From Bacilli bacterium (GTDB lineage Bacteria > Bacillota_I > Bacilli_A > RF39 > UBA660), in assembly GCA_017541325.1 (NCBI GenBank), contig JAFXZI010000004.1, forward strand, positions 59,208 through 123,207: a stretch of 64,000 nucleotides of DNA, read 5' to 3'. The translations under genes were made by a program, and so were the position numbers. Under the pieces are notes generated by a model. The model had not been told where the DNA came from. It saw only the letters and a list, made by a program, of their open reading frames with translations, and made no database searches. Of the stretch, positions 26,366-36,033 are shown piece by piece. Within the stretch, counting starts at the first letter, position 1. Every line of letters begins with the position of its first letter.

Positions 26366-28156
26366 TTTAAATAGTGATAATAATTTAGATTTTTTATCAG
26401 TTTTACTTCTTTCAAGATACATTTCTAACATTCTATCATAATCTACTTTTAAAACATCTGTTTTTGGTATTTCTTCTATTGGAATACATTCTGTTGGAAA
26501 CATGTAGCTTTCAACATTATGTTCAGAACAAATGCTGTCTATTTGTGGTAATAATGAATCATTATATGGATAGTTTTCTTTTAATACCACAAACGCAACT
26601 GGTCTTTTAACTCTCTTTTCATCAGGAACCATTACAACTTCACATTGTTCTATTGCTGGATGTAAAGAAACAACTTGTTTAACTCTATCAGGAAATACTT
26701 TAGTTATATTACCTTCGCTATCACGCGAAATTTCAATTCTTCTAATTCTTCCATCAATAAATAGTTGTCCTTCACTATCATAATGAGCCATATCTTCTGT
26801 AACATACCAAGTTACACCATCAGCATCTGTCTCTAAAACTTTCTCCGTTAATTCTGGTTCATTATAATATCCTTTCATAACAGAAGGTGAATATAAATAT
26901 AACTGTCCACTTTGTTCAGGACCTAATTCTTCTTTAGAATCAACATCAACTATTTTAAAAGCATTTCCAACTAATGGTTTACCAACACTTTCGGCTGGAA
27001 CACCTCTTTCATATGTATATCCAAATCCTCCACCAGTTTCAGTTAATCCATAACCTTGACCAGCTTCACAATCAGAATTTAATCTTCTAAATAATTCTTC
27101 TGCAGTTTGTTTTAATTTTGGAGATCTAAAGTCTCCACCAGTAGTAACAGATTTTAAGAAACGTAAGTCTAATCCCTTCATTCCTCTATCAGCAATCATA
27201 TCTTCTAAATATGATGGAATAGCATTCCAGTGATTAAATCTATATTGTCTTAATCTTTTACTCACTTTTTTTGAATTAAATAATGGATCTAAATCAACTG
27301 TTACTCCTAAACACAATGGTTCGTGAATACTATTAAACAAACTATATACAATCCATATTGGTAAAGTTGTAAAAATTGAATCACCAGGAGTAAAGACATC
27401 ACAACTCATACCCATTTGAACAGGCATTGCATTAATATTTTCATTTGTTAACATTGGTCTTTTTGGCTTACCAGTACTTCCGCTTGTTGAAGCAATAACT
27501 ATAACTTCACCATCTTCATAATATGGTAAAACTTCTATATTAGATTTTTTTCCAATTTCTTCAAAAAGATTCCATCTTATACATCTTTCATCACTATTAC
27601 AAGCATTACCAACACTTTTAATAGCCTTAACTAATTTGAATTTTATTTTATCTCCCCAAAATCCAAGTGGCATTGATTCATCTAATGATGCAGCTACGAC
27701 ATGTTCAAAATTCAAATCATCACACATTTCTTTAACTTCTTTATCATAGAAAATGTCGTTAATTACAATTACACTTGCACCAGAATCTTTTAATTCTTCT
27801 CTAATTGATGCTTTATCATGTGATGCACTAATCATAAATGTTGTTGCACCAATTTTATTTAAAGCATAGAAACTAATAATTGCTTCAGGAGTTGATAACA
27901 TAGCCATCGCTACTTTATCTCCAGGTTTAACTCCCATTTCCGCAAAACCTTTAGCTGCTATATCAATTTTTTCAAACAGTTCCCTAAACGTAAATTTTCT
28001 ACCCAAATAATTAATTGCACATGCATCTAAATTATCATCATTACATTCATGCAAAAATTGATAAGCAGACATATGTGGAAGAAGTTTTTCTAATTCAATC
28101 AATTTTTTTAAATTTAATACTTCTTCTCTTAATTGTAAGAATTCTTCCTTAGTCAT
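26351..28156 (-). CDS. AMP-forming acyl-CoA synthetase-like enzyme
   Basis: The 601-residue ANL-superfamily enzyme shows the core motifs in order: STSGSTGKPKRP (phosphate loop), GQGYGLTETGGG, the TEDM adenosine-binding Asp, GRIRRIEI hinge and the C-terminal catalytic Lys in PKTDVLKVDY. It adenylates a carboxylic acid and probably transfers it to CoA or a carrier. The substrate cannot be deduced; acyl carrier proteins or polyketide genes are not nearby. A KKSKLLSLFKKR tail is basic and may associate with membranes. The start follows AGGGGTGG. It is a single-gene unit bounded by terminators. Confidence 0.9.
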   Translation of the reverse strand: MTKEEFLQLREEVLNLKKLIELEKLLPHMSAYQFLHECNDDNLDACAINYLGRKFTFRELFEKIDIAAKGFAEMGVKPGDKVAMAMLSTPEAIISFYALNKIGATTFMISASHDKASIREELKDSGASVIVINDIFYDKEVKEMCDDLNFEHVVAASLDESMPLGFWGDKIKFKLVKAIKSVGNACNSDERCIRWNLFEEIGKKSNIEVLPYYEDGEVIVIASTSGSTGKPKRPMLTNENINAMPVQMGMSCDVFTPGDSIFTTLPIWIVYSLFNSIHEPLCLGVTVDLDPLFNSKKVSKRLRQYRFNHWNAIPSYLEDMIADRGMKGLDLRFLKSVTTGGDFRSPKLKQTAEELFRRLNSDCEAGQGYGLTETGGGFGYTYERGVPAESVGKPLVGNAFKIVDVDSKEELGPEQSGQLYLYSPSVMKGYYNEPELTEKVLETDADGVTWYVTEDMAHYDSEGQLFIDGRIRRIEISRDSEGNITKVFPDRVKQVVSLHPAIEQCEVVMVPDEKRVKRPVAFVVLKENYPYNDSLLPQIDSICSEHNVESYMFPTECIPIEEIPKTDVLKVDYDRMLEMYLERSKTDKKSKLLSLFKKRIS

Positions 28157-28248
28157 AATTCCACCCCTTAATTAATGCCCTATATTTTACATCAAAATAT
28201 GTAAAATGTCAATTATAACCTCAACTTTATTATATAAAAAAATAAATA

Positions 28249-28277
28249 AAAAAAACTACACTTTTGTGCAGTTTTTT
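28249..28277 (-). terminator. Terminator after the NPY-repeat protein
   Basis: On the minus strand AAAAAACTGCAC pairs with GTGTAGTTTTTT (one G-T pair) around a four-base loop, followed by more T. Confidence 0.8.
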
Positions 28278-28282
28278 ACATT

Positions 28283-28876
28283 TTAATCTATTACAATATT
28301 ATTTTGTCTAAATATTCTTTCTATTCTCTCTAAATAATCAATAGGTACATATAAGATATTTCCTATCTTTACTATAGATGGTCTTCCACTTTTTATTCTT
28401 TTCATAGATATACCATATTTTTCTAAGATTATATCTACTGCTTCTTGTTCTTGTTTACTATTTTTAAGTTCACATTCTATATAATTTTCTAATATATGAG
28501 ACACTTTTTGTTTAATATGGATTTCTTCTTTTCTAGAAAGAGATTTAATATCCATTGTATATGGATTGTATTGAACTTCATGAAATTCAGGAAACATTGT
28601 TGATAAATCTATATCACTTCTTAACTCAATTCCATCTTTAAATACATTAGTTAAGTCTAATAAATATGGATTGTTTTTTTCTTCCTTTGGTATATTTAAT
28701 TCTATTCCATTTAAAAATATATCAGTTAAATCTAAGAAGTATGGATTATCATACTCTTTTTCTTCATATTTTGGAAATACTCCACTTAAATCCATATCAT
28801 ATTCATCAATTTGCTTTTTTCCTGTTCTAATTTTTTCGAGTTCTAATGCAAAATTTTTTAATGCATATTCAGTCAT
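28283..28876 (-). CDS. Protein of unknown function with internal NPYxxDL repeats
   Basis: The 197-residue protein is not recognised. Its first 110 residues hold short repeats: NPYFLDLTDIFLNGIEL, NPYLLDLTNVFKDGIEL and a third, degraded NPYTMDIKSL; these alternate with DLSGVFPKY and DLSTMFPEF. Such short linear repeats may be docking motifs. The C-terminal 80 residues are helical and basic, with a GRPSIVKIGNILYVP segment that could be a small DNA-binding or winged domain, but no family can be named. No signal peptide. Start follows TAGGTGG. Terminator follows; the upstream neighbour is glyA on the same strand at a distance of 78 bases. Confidence 0.78.
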   Translation of the reverse strand: MTEYALKNFALELEKIRTGKKQIDEYDMDLSGVFPKYEEKEYDNPYFLDLTDIFLNGIELNIPKEEKNNPYLLDLTNVFKDGIELRSDIDLSTMFPEFHEVQYNPYTMDIKSLSRKEEIHIKQKVSHILENYIECELKNSKQEQEAVDIILEKYGISMKRIKSGRPSIVKIGNILYVPIDYLERIERIFRQNNIVID

Positions 28877-28954
28877 ATAACCACCTACTCTATAATAAAT
28901 ATACCAATATTATAAGAGAATAACAATTTATTAATAATTTTAATTTACAATTAT

Positions 28955-30172
28955 TTACTTAAATGGATACTTATGAGTTAATTCAAGTACTTCTTCTTTT
29001 AACTTTTTATGTAATTTTAAATCATCTGGATTTTTTAAACATCTACTTATTATTTCTCCTACTTTAACAAAATCTTTTTCTGTAAATCCTCTTGTAGTCA
29101 TTGCAGGAGTACCAAGTCTTATACCACTAGTTACAAATGGTTTTTCTGTATCATATGGAATTGTATTTTTATTAACAGTAATATTAATTGTATCAAGTAA
29201 TTTCTCTGCTTCTTTACCAGTTAATCCAATAGATTTAACATCTACTAACATTAAGTGATTATCTGTTCCTCCTGATACTATTCTAAATCCATTATCTTGA
29301 AGAGTTTTTGCTAGTACTTTAGCATTATTAATAACTCTTTTAGCATATTCTTTAAATTCTGGTTGAAGATCTTCATAAAAACATTCTGCTTTAGCACCAA
29401 TAACGTGCATTAAAGGTCCACCTTGAATTCCTGGGAATACCACTTTATTAATCTTTGTAATTATTTCTTCATTATTAGTAAGTATCATTCCTCCACGAGG
29501 TCCTCTTAATGTTTTATGAGTTGTAGTTGTAACTACATCTGCATAAGGAAGAGGCGATGGATGAAGATCAGCCGCTACAAGACCTGCTATATGAGCCATA
29601 TCTACCATTAAATATGCTCCTACTTTATCAGCAATTTCTCTAAATCTTTTAAAATCAATTATTCTAGAATAAGCAGATGCTCCAGCAATAATCATTTTAG
29701 GTTTTTCACGTAAAGCAATACGTTCTACTTCATCATAATCTATTTCTTCAGTTTCTTTATTAACTGTATAATCTACTATTACATAGTCTTGTCCACTGAA
29801 TGACATTGGATGTCCATGTGTTAAATGTCCACCTTGACTTAAATTCATTCCCATTACTTTATCACCTTGATTTAGTAATGCTCTATATACTGCCATATTA
29901 GCAGCACTTCCTGAATGAGGTTGAACATTTGCATACTTACATTTAAATAATTCAGTTGCATGTTTTATTGCAGTTTCTTCAAAGATATCAATATACTGAC
30001 ATCCACCATAATATCTTTTATTCGGATAACCCTCTGCATATTTATTAGTGAGTATACTTCCTTGTAGTTTTAATACATCTTTAGATACATAATTTTCAGA
30101 TGCAATTAATTCAATATTGTCCCTTTGTCTTCTTTTTTCTTTTCTTAATGCTTGTTCTAAGATCTTATCCAT
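28955..30172 (-). CDS. glyA: Serine hydroxymethyltransferase
   Basis: The 405-residue PLP enzyme has the SHMT landmarks: [10 protein letters not shown] near residue 20, [26 protein letters not shown], and the PLP-binding [15 protein letters not shown] with the Lys after TTTTH. It converts serine and tetrahydrofolate to glycine and methylene-tetrahydrofolate, the one-carbon source for thymidylate and purines. Length and motifs are normal. It begins nine bases after the calcium ATPase stop, so it is co-transcribed with it; the link is probably incidental. Confidence 0.97.
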   Translation of the reverse strand: MDKILEQALRKEKRRQRDNIELIASENYVSKDVLKLQGSILTNKYAEGYPNKRYYGGCQYIDIFEETAIKHATELFKCKYANVQPHSGSAANMAVYRALLNQGDKVMGMNLSQGGHLTHGHPMSFSGQDYVIVDYTVNKETEEIDYDEVERIALREKPKMIIAGASAYSRIIDFKRFREIADKVGAYLMVDMAHIAGLVAADLHPSPLPYADVVTTTTHKTLRGPRGGMILTNNEEIITKINKVVFPGIQGGPLMHVIGAKAECFYEDLQPEFKEYAKRVINNAKVLAKTLQDNGFRIVSGGTDNHLMLVDVKSIGLTGKEAEKLLDTINITVNKNTIPYDTEKPFVTSGIRLGTPAMTTRGFTEKDFVKVGEIISRCLKNPDDLKLHKKLKEEVLELTHKYPFK

Positions 30173-30181
30173 AAATACCTC

Positions 30182-32767
30182 CTAATCTTCAAACACTTTT
30201 CTAAGTATTGGTTTAGCTACTTCAAAGAAGAAGAAAGCTAATAAGTTAATTAAAATTGTTTTTATAACAATACTAGTTTCAATAGTACTTATACTTATAA
30301 ATTTACCAATAGGTGTTAAGAATACTAATAATTCTACTAAAATAACTGCAATTATACCCATATTCATTTGTTTATTAGCAAAGAATCCTTGTTTTAGAAT
30401 CAATTCTTTTGGATTTCTTGCAATAACAGCATCTACTATTTCTTGAATAATCATAGAAATTAATGCTAAAGTTGAAGCTTGAGCAACTGTAAGTCCACGT
30501 CCTAATACAAAGAATGAGAATAAAACAAATGCTGTTTCAACTATAGATGTATAAACAATAAATGCTTTTACAAAAGGAGTAAACAATGGTTTTTCGATAC
30601 CACGGGGTTCCTTTTTCATAATATTATTTTCTGGTTTTTCAAAAGCTAAACAAATATTAGGAACAGAATCTGTTACTAAATCTACAAATAAAATATGTAT
30701 TGGTAAAAGAATTGTATTTCCTGTAAGCATACCAATAAAAACTGCAAATATTTCTGCAAAATTACTAGATAAAGAGAATATTATATTATTTCTAATATTA
30801 GCAAATATTCTTCTACCTTCTTCTATTGCAACTACTATAGTTGAGAAAGAGTCATCTAGAATAATTATATCGGCAACTGATTTAGTAACATCAGTACCAG
30901 TTATACCCATACCTACTCCTACATGAGCATCTTTAATAGCAGGAGCATCATTTACTCCATCTCCTGTCATTGCAACTACTTTTCCAGTAGATTGAAGAGC
31001 TGCTATTATTCTTCTCTTATGATTAGGGTTTACTCTAGCATAAACACTATATTTATTAACAATATCTACTAATTCTTCATCATCATATTTATCAAGTTCA
31101 TTACCTAAAATACTATGATTTTTATCATCTACTATACCTATTTCCATAGCAATAGCAGTTGCAGTAGCAAGAGAATCCCCTGTAATCATGATTGGTCTTA
31201 TTCCTGCTTCAATACATTTACGAACAGAGTATTCTGCAGTTTCTCTAGGTGGATCTATAATACCTACCATACCAACAAAAATTAAATCTGATTCATAACT
31301 ATCTAATTTTTTAGGATCTACTTCATCTATTTCTTTATAGGCAAAACCAAGTACTCTTAAAGCTTCTTCTGCCATATTTTTATCATTATTAATTATTTCT
31401 TCTTTAGTTTTCTTATCAAGTTTATGTACTTTACCATCATCATATGAAGTACATACTTCAATTAAATTTTCTACACTACCTTTAGTTAAAACATATTTTT
31501 TACCATTAATAACATTAATAGTTGAACTCATTTTTCTTTTACTATCAAAAGGTAATTCATATAGTCTTTCATTTTCTTCCCTTAATTTAGATGGATTAAG
31601 TTTATGTTTTTTTGCATAATCATATAGACAGGTTTCTGTAGGATCTCCTACATAACTATCTTTATCTATAATCCCTTCATTATCTAAAACTGCAATATAA
31701 TTTAACATTTCTTGATTATAGATTATATCTTTTTTAACTACCATCTTATTTTGAGTAATTGTTCCTGTTTTATCAGAACAAATAATATCTGTAGAACCAA
31801 GAGTTTCAATTGCATTCATTTGTTTAACAACAGTCTTTTTCTTAGCAAGATTTCCTATTCCAATAGATAATGTAATAGTAATAACTGCAGGAAGTCCTTC
31901 AGGAATTGCACCTACTGCTAAAGCAATACAAAGTGAGATACTTTCAAGTAATGTATAATGATTTATCATACTATAGATAAATACTATTACTATTATTCCC
32001 ATTATTAAATAAGTAATCTTTTTACTTAATTCTTCTATTTTTATTTGAAGTGGTGTCTTTACTTCATATGGAGTATTTAAAGAAGTTGCAATACTACCAA
32101 GTTCTGTTTCCATACCAGTTTGTACTACTACTGCAATACATTTACCATCAGTAATATTAGTTCCAGAAAATAACATATTAGATTGATCTTGTAAAAGTAG
32201 TTCTCCACTTAACTTATCAATTGATTTCCTAACTGGAACAGATTCTCCAGTTAGTGGTGACTCATCTACTCTTAAATTAACTTCTTCAATTATTCTAGCA
32301 TCAGCTGGAACTTTGTCTCCAGGATTAAGAACAATAATATCTCCAGGCACTAATACTTCTGTATCAATAACTGTTACTTTTCCATCTCTTTTAACAGCAC
32401 AACTACTAGTTGCATATTGCTTTAATCCATCTAATGTAACTTCAGCTTTTTCTTCTTGAATAAATCCCATTAAAGCATTAAGTATTACTACTACAAATAT
32501 TACAATTGTATCAGTATAATCGTGTGATAAAAATAATGCATAAATAAAAGTCAAAATCATTACTCCAATAAGTATTAGAATCATTAAATCATTGAATTGA
32601 TTTAAAAATTTAACTAACTTTGACTTTTTCTTTCCTTCTACTAATTTATTGTATCCATATTTATTTAATCTTTTTTCTGCTTCTTTACTATTAAGTCCGT
32701 CTTTAGATGTATCTAATTCTTTAAGTACGTTTTTTATATCTTCATTATAAAATTTCATATAGTTCAC
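30182..32767 (-). CDS. Calcium-type P-type ATPase (P2A-like)
   Basis: The 861-residue pump has an N-terminal cation-ATPase domain, TGES in the actuator domain, the PEGLPA motif in helix 4 (AIPEGLPAV) that marks calcium and related type II pumps, the phosphorylated Asp in ICSDKTGTIT, TGDxxxTA and GDGVNDAPA in the P domain, and a C-terminal group of about six membrane helices. It uses ATP to move Ca2+ (or Mn2+) out of the cytoplasm. Helix-6 segments NxxD (FVDLVTDSVP) fit cation coordination. Ion selectivity is inferred. The start follows TAGGTG; the gene is divergent from the SDR gene at 32894. Confidence 0.93.
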   Translation of the reverse strand: MNYMKFYNEDIKNVLKELDTSKDGLNSKEAEKRLNKYGYNKLVEGKKKSKLVKFLNQFNDLMILILIGVMILTFIYALFLSHDYTDTIVIFVVVILNALMGFIQEEKAEVTLDGLKQYATSSCAVKRDGKVTVIDTEVLVPGDIIVLNPGDKVPADARIIEEVNLRVDESPLTGESVPVRKSIDKLSGELLLQDQSNMLFSGTNITDGKCIAVVVQTGMETELGSIATSLNTPYEVKTPLQIKIEELSKKITYLIMGIIVIVFIYSMINHYTLLESISLCIALAVGAIPEGLPAVITITLSIGIGNLAKKKTVVKQMNAIETLGSTDIICSDKTGTITQNKMVVKKDIIYNQEMLNYIAVLDNEGIIDKDSYVGDPTETCLYDYAKKHKLNPSKLREENERLYELPFDSKRKMSSTINVINGKKYVLTKGSVENLIEVCTSYDDGKVHKLDKKTKEEIINNDKNMAEEALRVLGFAYKEIDEVDPKKLDSYESDLIFVGMVGIIDPPRETAEYSVRKCIEAGIRPIMITGDSLATATAIAMEIGIVDDKNHSILGNELDKYDDEELVDIVNKYSVYARVNPNHKRRIIAALQSTGKVVAMTGDGVNDAPAIKDAHVGVGMGITGTDVTKSVADIIILDDSFSTIVVAIEEGRRIFANIRNNIIFSLSSNFAEIFAVFIGMLTGNTILLPIHILFVDLVTDSVPNICLAFEKPENNIMKKEPRGIEKPLFTPFVKAFIVYTSIVETAFVLFSFFVLGRGLTVAQASTLALISMIIQEIVDAVIARNPKELILKQGFFANKQMNMGIIAVILVELLVFLTPIGKFISISTIETSIVIKTILINLLAFFFFEVAKPILRKVFED

Positions 32768-32846
32768 CTAAAAAAAATATTATCATAAACAAGCCTTTTT
32801 TTAAAGATTATACATGTCAAAAAATGTAATAAATAGTAAATAAAAA

Positions 32847-32875
32847 TAACTATTTAATAATAGTTAGATTATAAT
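32847..32875 (+). promoter_or_regulatory. Promoter with overlapping dyad (candidate operator) for the SDR gene
   Basis: TATAAT at 32870-32875 lies 19 bases before the start codon. An eight-base inverted repeat, TAACTATT and AATAGTTA with a four-base spacer (32847-32866), covers the -35 region and spacer. The arms suit a dimeric repressor that would block polymerase. Confidence 0.5.
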
Positions 32876-32893
32876 TACCTTAGGAGGATAAAA

Positions 32894-33634
32894 ATGGATA
32901 GATTAAAAGATAAAGTTTGTTTAATTACAGGTGCTGCTTCTGGATTTGGTCGCGAAATGACTTTATTGTTTGCTAAAGAAGGAGCTAAAGTAATCGCTGC
33001 TGACTATAATGAAAAAATATTAGATATGTATAGACCAGAAGATGGAGATATTACTCCTGTAGTATGTGATGTTACTAATCATGAACAAGTTATAAATACT
33101 GTCAATTTAGCTAGAACTAAGTTTGGTAGATTAGACGTACTATGTAATAATGCTGGTATTAATAACAAAAAACCATATCGTACACATGAATATCCTGTAG
33201 AAGAATGGGATCAATTATACAACGTATTAGTAAGAGGTGCTTTCTTAGTACTTAGAGAAAGTCTACAATTAATGTTAGAGTCAGGTGGCGGATCAGTAAT
33301 TAATACAGGATCAATTGGAGCATTCCGTGCAACAGTTGGATCTACTGCTTATTGTTCTGCTAAAGGTGCAATCCGTATGATGACTACTAATGCTGCAGCA
33401 GAATATGTAAAAGATAATATTCGTATTAATTCAGTATGTCCAGGAATATTTAATACAGCTATTCTTGATGGTCTTCAACCAGATGTATTAGATGCTTTAG
33501 CTGCTCAAGTACCAATGGGAAAAATTGGAGAACCAATTGATATGGCTTATCTTGCATTATTTTTAGCTAGTGATGAATCTAAATATATTACAGGACAAAA
33601 CTGGTTAATTGATGGTGGAAGAAGTTGTATGTAA
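32894..33634 (+). CDS. SDR family oxidoreductase
   Basis: The 246-residue classical short-chain dehydrogenase has TGAASGFG at 12-19, NNAGINN near 87, a catalytic Ser in TGSIGAF, and YCSAK as the YxxxK pair, with a C-terminal TGQNWLIDGGR tail typical of this group. It reduces or oxidises an alcohol or carbonyl with NAD(P); the substrate cannot be read. An Asp-rather-than-Arg environment after the second strand (ADYNEK) hints at NAD preference. It is a single plus-strand gene with its own promoter, ribosome site (TTAGGAGG) and terminator. Confidence 0.9.
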   Translation: MDRLKDKVCLITGAASGFGREMTLLFAKEGAKVIAADYNEKILDMYRPEDGDITPVVCDVTNHEQVINTVNLARTKFGRLDVLCNNAGINNKKPYRTHEYPVEEWDQLYNVLVRGAFLVLRESLQLMLESGGGSVINTGSIGAFRATVGSTAYCSAKGAIRMMTTNAAAEYVKDNIRINSVCPGIFNTAILDGLQPDVLDALAAQVPMGKIGEPIDMAYLALFLASDESKYITGQNWLIDGGRSCM

Positions 33635-33636
33635 TA

Positions 33637-33662
33637 AAAAAAGAGGTTTAAACCTCTTTTTA
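33637..33662. terminator. Bidirectional terminator after the SDR gene
   Basis: AAAAAGAGGTTT and AAACCTCTTTTT form a near-perfect hairpin with T runs on both strands; the minus-strand gene at 33660 ends here too. Confidence 0.8.
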
Positions 33663-34451
33663 TTTTTGTTTATTTTTATTTGATTGAACTATTAATGTAA
33701 TAATAATTGCAGTTACACAAACAATACCAATAGCAAGAACTCCAAATACTAACATATCCTTTTTATCAGAATCTTCTTTATCTTCTTTTTCTTCATCAGT
33801 ATCTTTTTTTGTATCATCCTTTTTAGTATCATCTTTCTTTGAATCATCTTTTTTAGTTGTATCGGCACTATACTCTAACATATCAACAGTTGATTTAACA
33901 AAACTCTTATCTGATTCAGTTAATACTTTACCAGTTGTTTGAAGTCCAAAGGAATATACATAACCATTGTATGAAGTAATATATTCTTCCATATATACTG
34001 TTTTTCCACCAATTGTATCTACAAAATTAATTAAAAGATAAGTATTGTTATCATTTTCATATTTTTTCCATTCATCAGTTGGTAATTGAAGTACAAAAGA
34101 ATCGCCAAATGCTTTTAATTCTTTTTCGGTATAATCCTTCATATTTTTCTTTTCTGGATAAGAAATTTTTCTTACAAAGAATTCTTTATTAAAGTCTTTT
34201 TTATTTAATGCATCTACATAAATATTATTATTATCAAAGATTTCTTTCATTTTATCTTCAGTAATTCCTAGAGAAGAAAGTTCACTATTACCAATATAAT
34301 TATCTCTTGTAAATACATACCATTCATGAGAAAAACCTATATTAACATTTTCATCAACTTTATATTTTTCTACTTCATCATATGATAATGCTAAAGATTT
34401 AACTGGAATAATTGCTAATAATAATATAAATAACCCTAATACTTTTTTCAT
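33660..34451 (-). CDS. Secreted, C-terminally membrane-anchored protein with DDTKK linker
   Basis: The 263-residue protein has a signal peptide (1-22, LLLAIIPVKSLA), an extracellular domain of about 170 residues with no recognised family, a low-complexity KDDTKKD linker (about 197-230) and a C-terminal membrane helix (233-255) ending in NKNKQK. This layout, sortase-like without an LPxTG motif, suggests surface display of a small domain on a flexible stalk. It is ten bases downstream of the YcxB-like gene and is probably the last gene of the envelope operon that begins at 39456. Function unknown. Confidence 0.78.
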   Translation of the reverse strand: MKKVLGLFILLLAIIPVKSLALSYDEVEKYKVDENVNIGFSHEWYVFTRDNYIGNSELSSLGITEDKMKEIFDNNNIYVDALNKKDFNKEFFVRKISYPEKKNMKDYTEKELKAFGDSFVLQLPTDEWKKYENDNNTYLLINFVDTIGGKTVYMEEYITSYNGYVYSFGLQTTGKVLTESDKSFVKSTVDMLEYSADTTKKDDSKKDDTKKDDTKKDTDEEKEDKEDSDKKDMLVFGVLAIGIVCVTAIIITLIVQSNKNKQK

Positions 34452-34461
34452 ATATAATCAC

Positions 34462-34980
34462 CTATTTTAAAATCATAATATTTTTATGATACCTTTCTAT
34501 AGCTTTTATAATTTTATGAGAATCTCTTCTATTAAAATAGAAATAAACCGGAGTATCAGTTAATATTACAACACTATGTTTACCAACTATAACTCCTTTA
34601 ATCTTATTCCATTTGAATAACATTTTTATTTCATAGAATGATTCATCTATTATTCCTCTTTCACCCACAGTAATAGAACTTATAAAATTGTTCCTATATC
34701 TATATTCGTAAGTTGCAACAACTGAAAATATTCTAAAAATATAGATAGTAGCTAGTATTACAAGAAAGATAAAAGCAAATAATGAAATTACTTGATTTTT
34801 ACTATAAAAGAAATAATAACCAATTACAACTAAAGCAATGAAAGAAATGATTAATTCTAAATAGTAATTTAAATATAATTTAGATTTAGTTTTAATAATT
34901 CTTCTCTTGCTTCTAGCAATTCCTCTTGCATCTCCATATATAGTAAAGAAATTAACTGACAAATTAGATTTTATCTTCAT
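34462..34980 (-). CDS. YcxB-like membrane protein
   Basis: The protein (172 residues from the ATG at 34980) has a hydrophilic N-terminus, two membrane helices (about 43-62 and 66-86) and a cytoplasmic C-terminal domain with W-K-x-I-x-G and a YFYFNRRD segment resembling the YcxB-like domain, whose function is unknown. AGGTG lies six bases before this ATG, so the upstream GTG of the open frame was not used. Part of the envelope operon, although the SPFH gene 79 bases upstream is followed by its own hairpin. Confidence 0.72.
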   Translation of the reverse strand: MKIKSNLSVNFFTIYGDARGIARSKRRIIKTKSKLYLNYYLELIISFIALVVIGYYFFYSKNQVISLFAFIFLVILATIYIFRIFSVVATYEYRYRNNFISSITVGERGIIDESFYEIKMLFKWNKIKGVIVGKHSVVILTDTPVYFYFNRRDSHKIIKAIERYHKNIMILK

Positions 34981-35035
34981 ACTCTTCACCTTTTATTCTA
35001 TAATGATTGTATCATAATAAATCTTAATAAACAAT

Positions 35036-35060
35036 TAAAAAAGAGTGAATATTCACTCTT
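35036..35060 (-). terminator. Terminator after the SPFH gene
   Basis: AAGAGTGAAT pairs with ATTCACTCTT; TTTTTTAATTG follows on the minus strand. It divides the envelope operon, so the two downstream genes depend on read-through or an own promoter. Confidence 0.75.
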
Positions 35061-36021
35061 ATTCTTTTGGTTCTGAATTATTAGGGTTATTGTTGTTATT
35101 TATTTGTCCTCCAAACATATTACCCATATTCATTCCCATTACAGTAGCTCCTGCACTATTAGGATTATTTGCAAGATCTTTCATAGCTTCAGCTCTGTTC
35201 AATTGTTCATAAATACTTGCTTCTTCAGCATTAACGCTAGATGCTTTCATCTTGATACCAGTTCTATTTCTCATAGATTCTTTAATTTCTTCTGGTACAT
35301 CTACTCCTGATACAACCACTTTAGTAAGTGCTACTCCTAAATTATCTAATTTTTCAGTAACATTTTCTATAGTTTTTAATCCAATTTCATTTTGTTTTGT
35401 AGAAATCTCATCAAATGAAAGTCCTGAATTAGCTACTTCTGTACTAATTTCAGCTACAATATATGGTCTAACTACTTCTTCTAAGTCATATATTCTAAGT
35501 TCATCTCTATTTCCTAATACTTCAGTTAATAGATTAACTGGATTACTAACTCTAATAGCATATTGTCCCATAATAGATACTTCTATTGGTCCCCATTCTG
35601 GATCTTTATAAAGAATTGGTTTTGGTGTACCAAATTTAAGTCCAACTTGTTCAGCTAAGTTAATATAGATAACAAATTGTTTAGTAATTTCTTCTCCTTC
35701 ATAAGCTATTCTTTTAGCAGCTTGTAGTACTGTTGCTCCAATTCCTTTAAAAATATCTGTTTGGAATAAAGTAGGACTACTAGAATCCATAAAATACATT
35801 CCAGGTTCAGTAACAATATCTTTAATAGCACCATTGTCTATAAAGATTCCACATTCTCCTGGTTCTATAAATACTCTTGATTGATCTACGATTAGACCAT
35901 TGTCTGAAGTAACTCTTTTAATAATTACTCCTTCTTCGAATCCTCCACTTTTAATGACGTCTCTAAACATGTCACCGTGTTGTCCAGTAATTGATGTTTG
36001 AATTGATTTAATTAATCCCAT
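35059..36021 (-). CDS. SPFH/Band 7 domain protein (YdjI-like)
   Basis: The 320-residue protein matches the cytoplasmic YdjI-type SPFH group, often annotated as virion-core-like: ESxAVI-type strand replaced by QSRVFIEPGECGIFIDNG, TEPGMYF and the central SPFH domain (about 40-230) followed by an AEAMKDLAN helix. Relatives often end in a zinc ribbon; this one ends instead in a Gly/Met/Asn-rich tail without Cys. It has no membrane helix, so it probably binds membrane partners. SPFH proteins organise membrane microdomains or stress complexes. It is 12 bases after the anchored solute-binding-like gene, in the XpaC/VWA operon. Confidence 0.85.
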   Translation of the reverse strand: MGLIKSIQTSITGQHGDMFRDVIKSGGFEEGVIIKRVTSDNGLIVDQSRVFIEPGECGIFIDNGAIKDIVTEPGMYFMDSSSPTLFQTDIFKGIGATVLQAAKRIAYEGEEITKQFVIYINLAEQVGLKFGTPKPILYKDPEWGPIEVSIMGQYAIRVSNPVNLLTEVLGNRDELRIYDLEEVVRPYIVAEISTEVANSGLSFDEISTKQNEIGLKTIENVTEKLDNLGVALTKVVVSGVDVPEEIKESMRNRTGIKMKASSVNAEEASIYEQLNRAEAMKDLANNPNSAGATVMGMNMGNMFGGQINNNNNPNNSEPKE

Positions 36022-36033
36022 AAATACCTCCTA

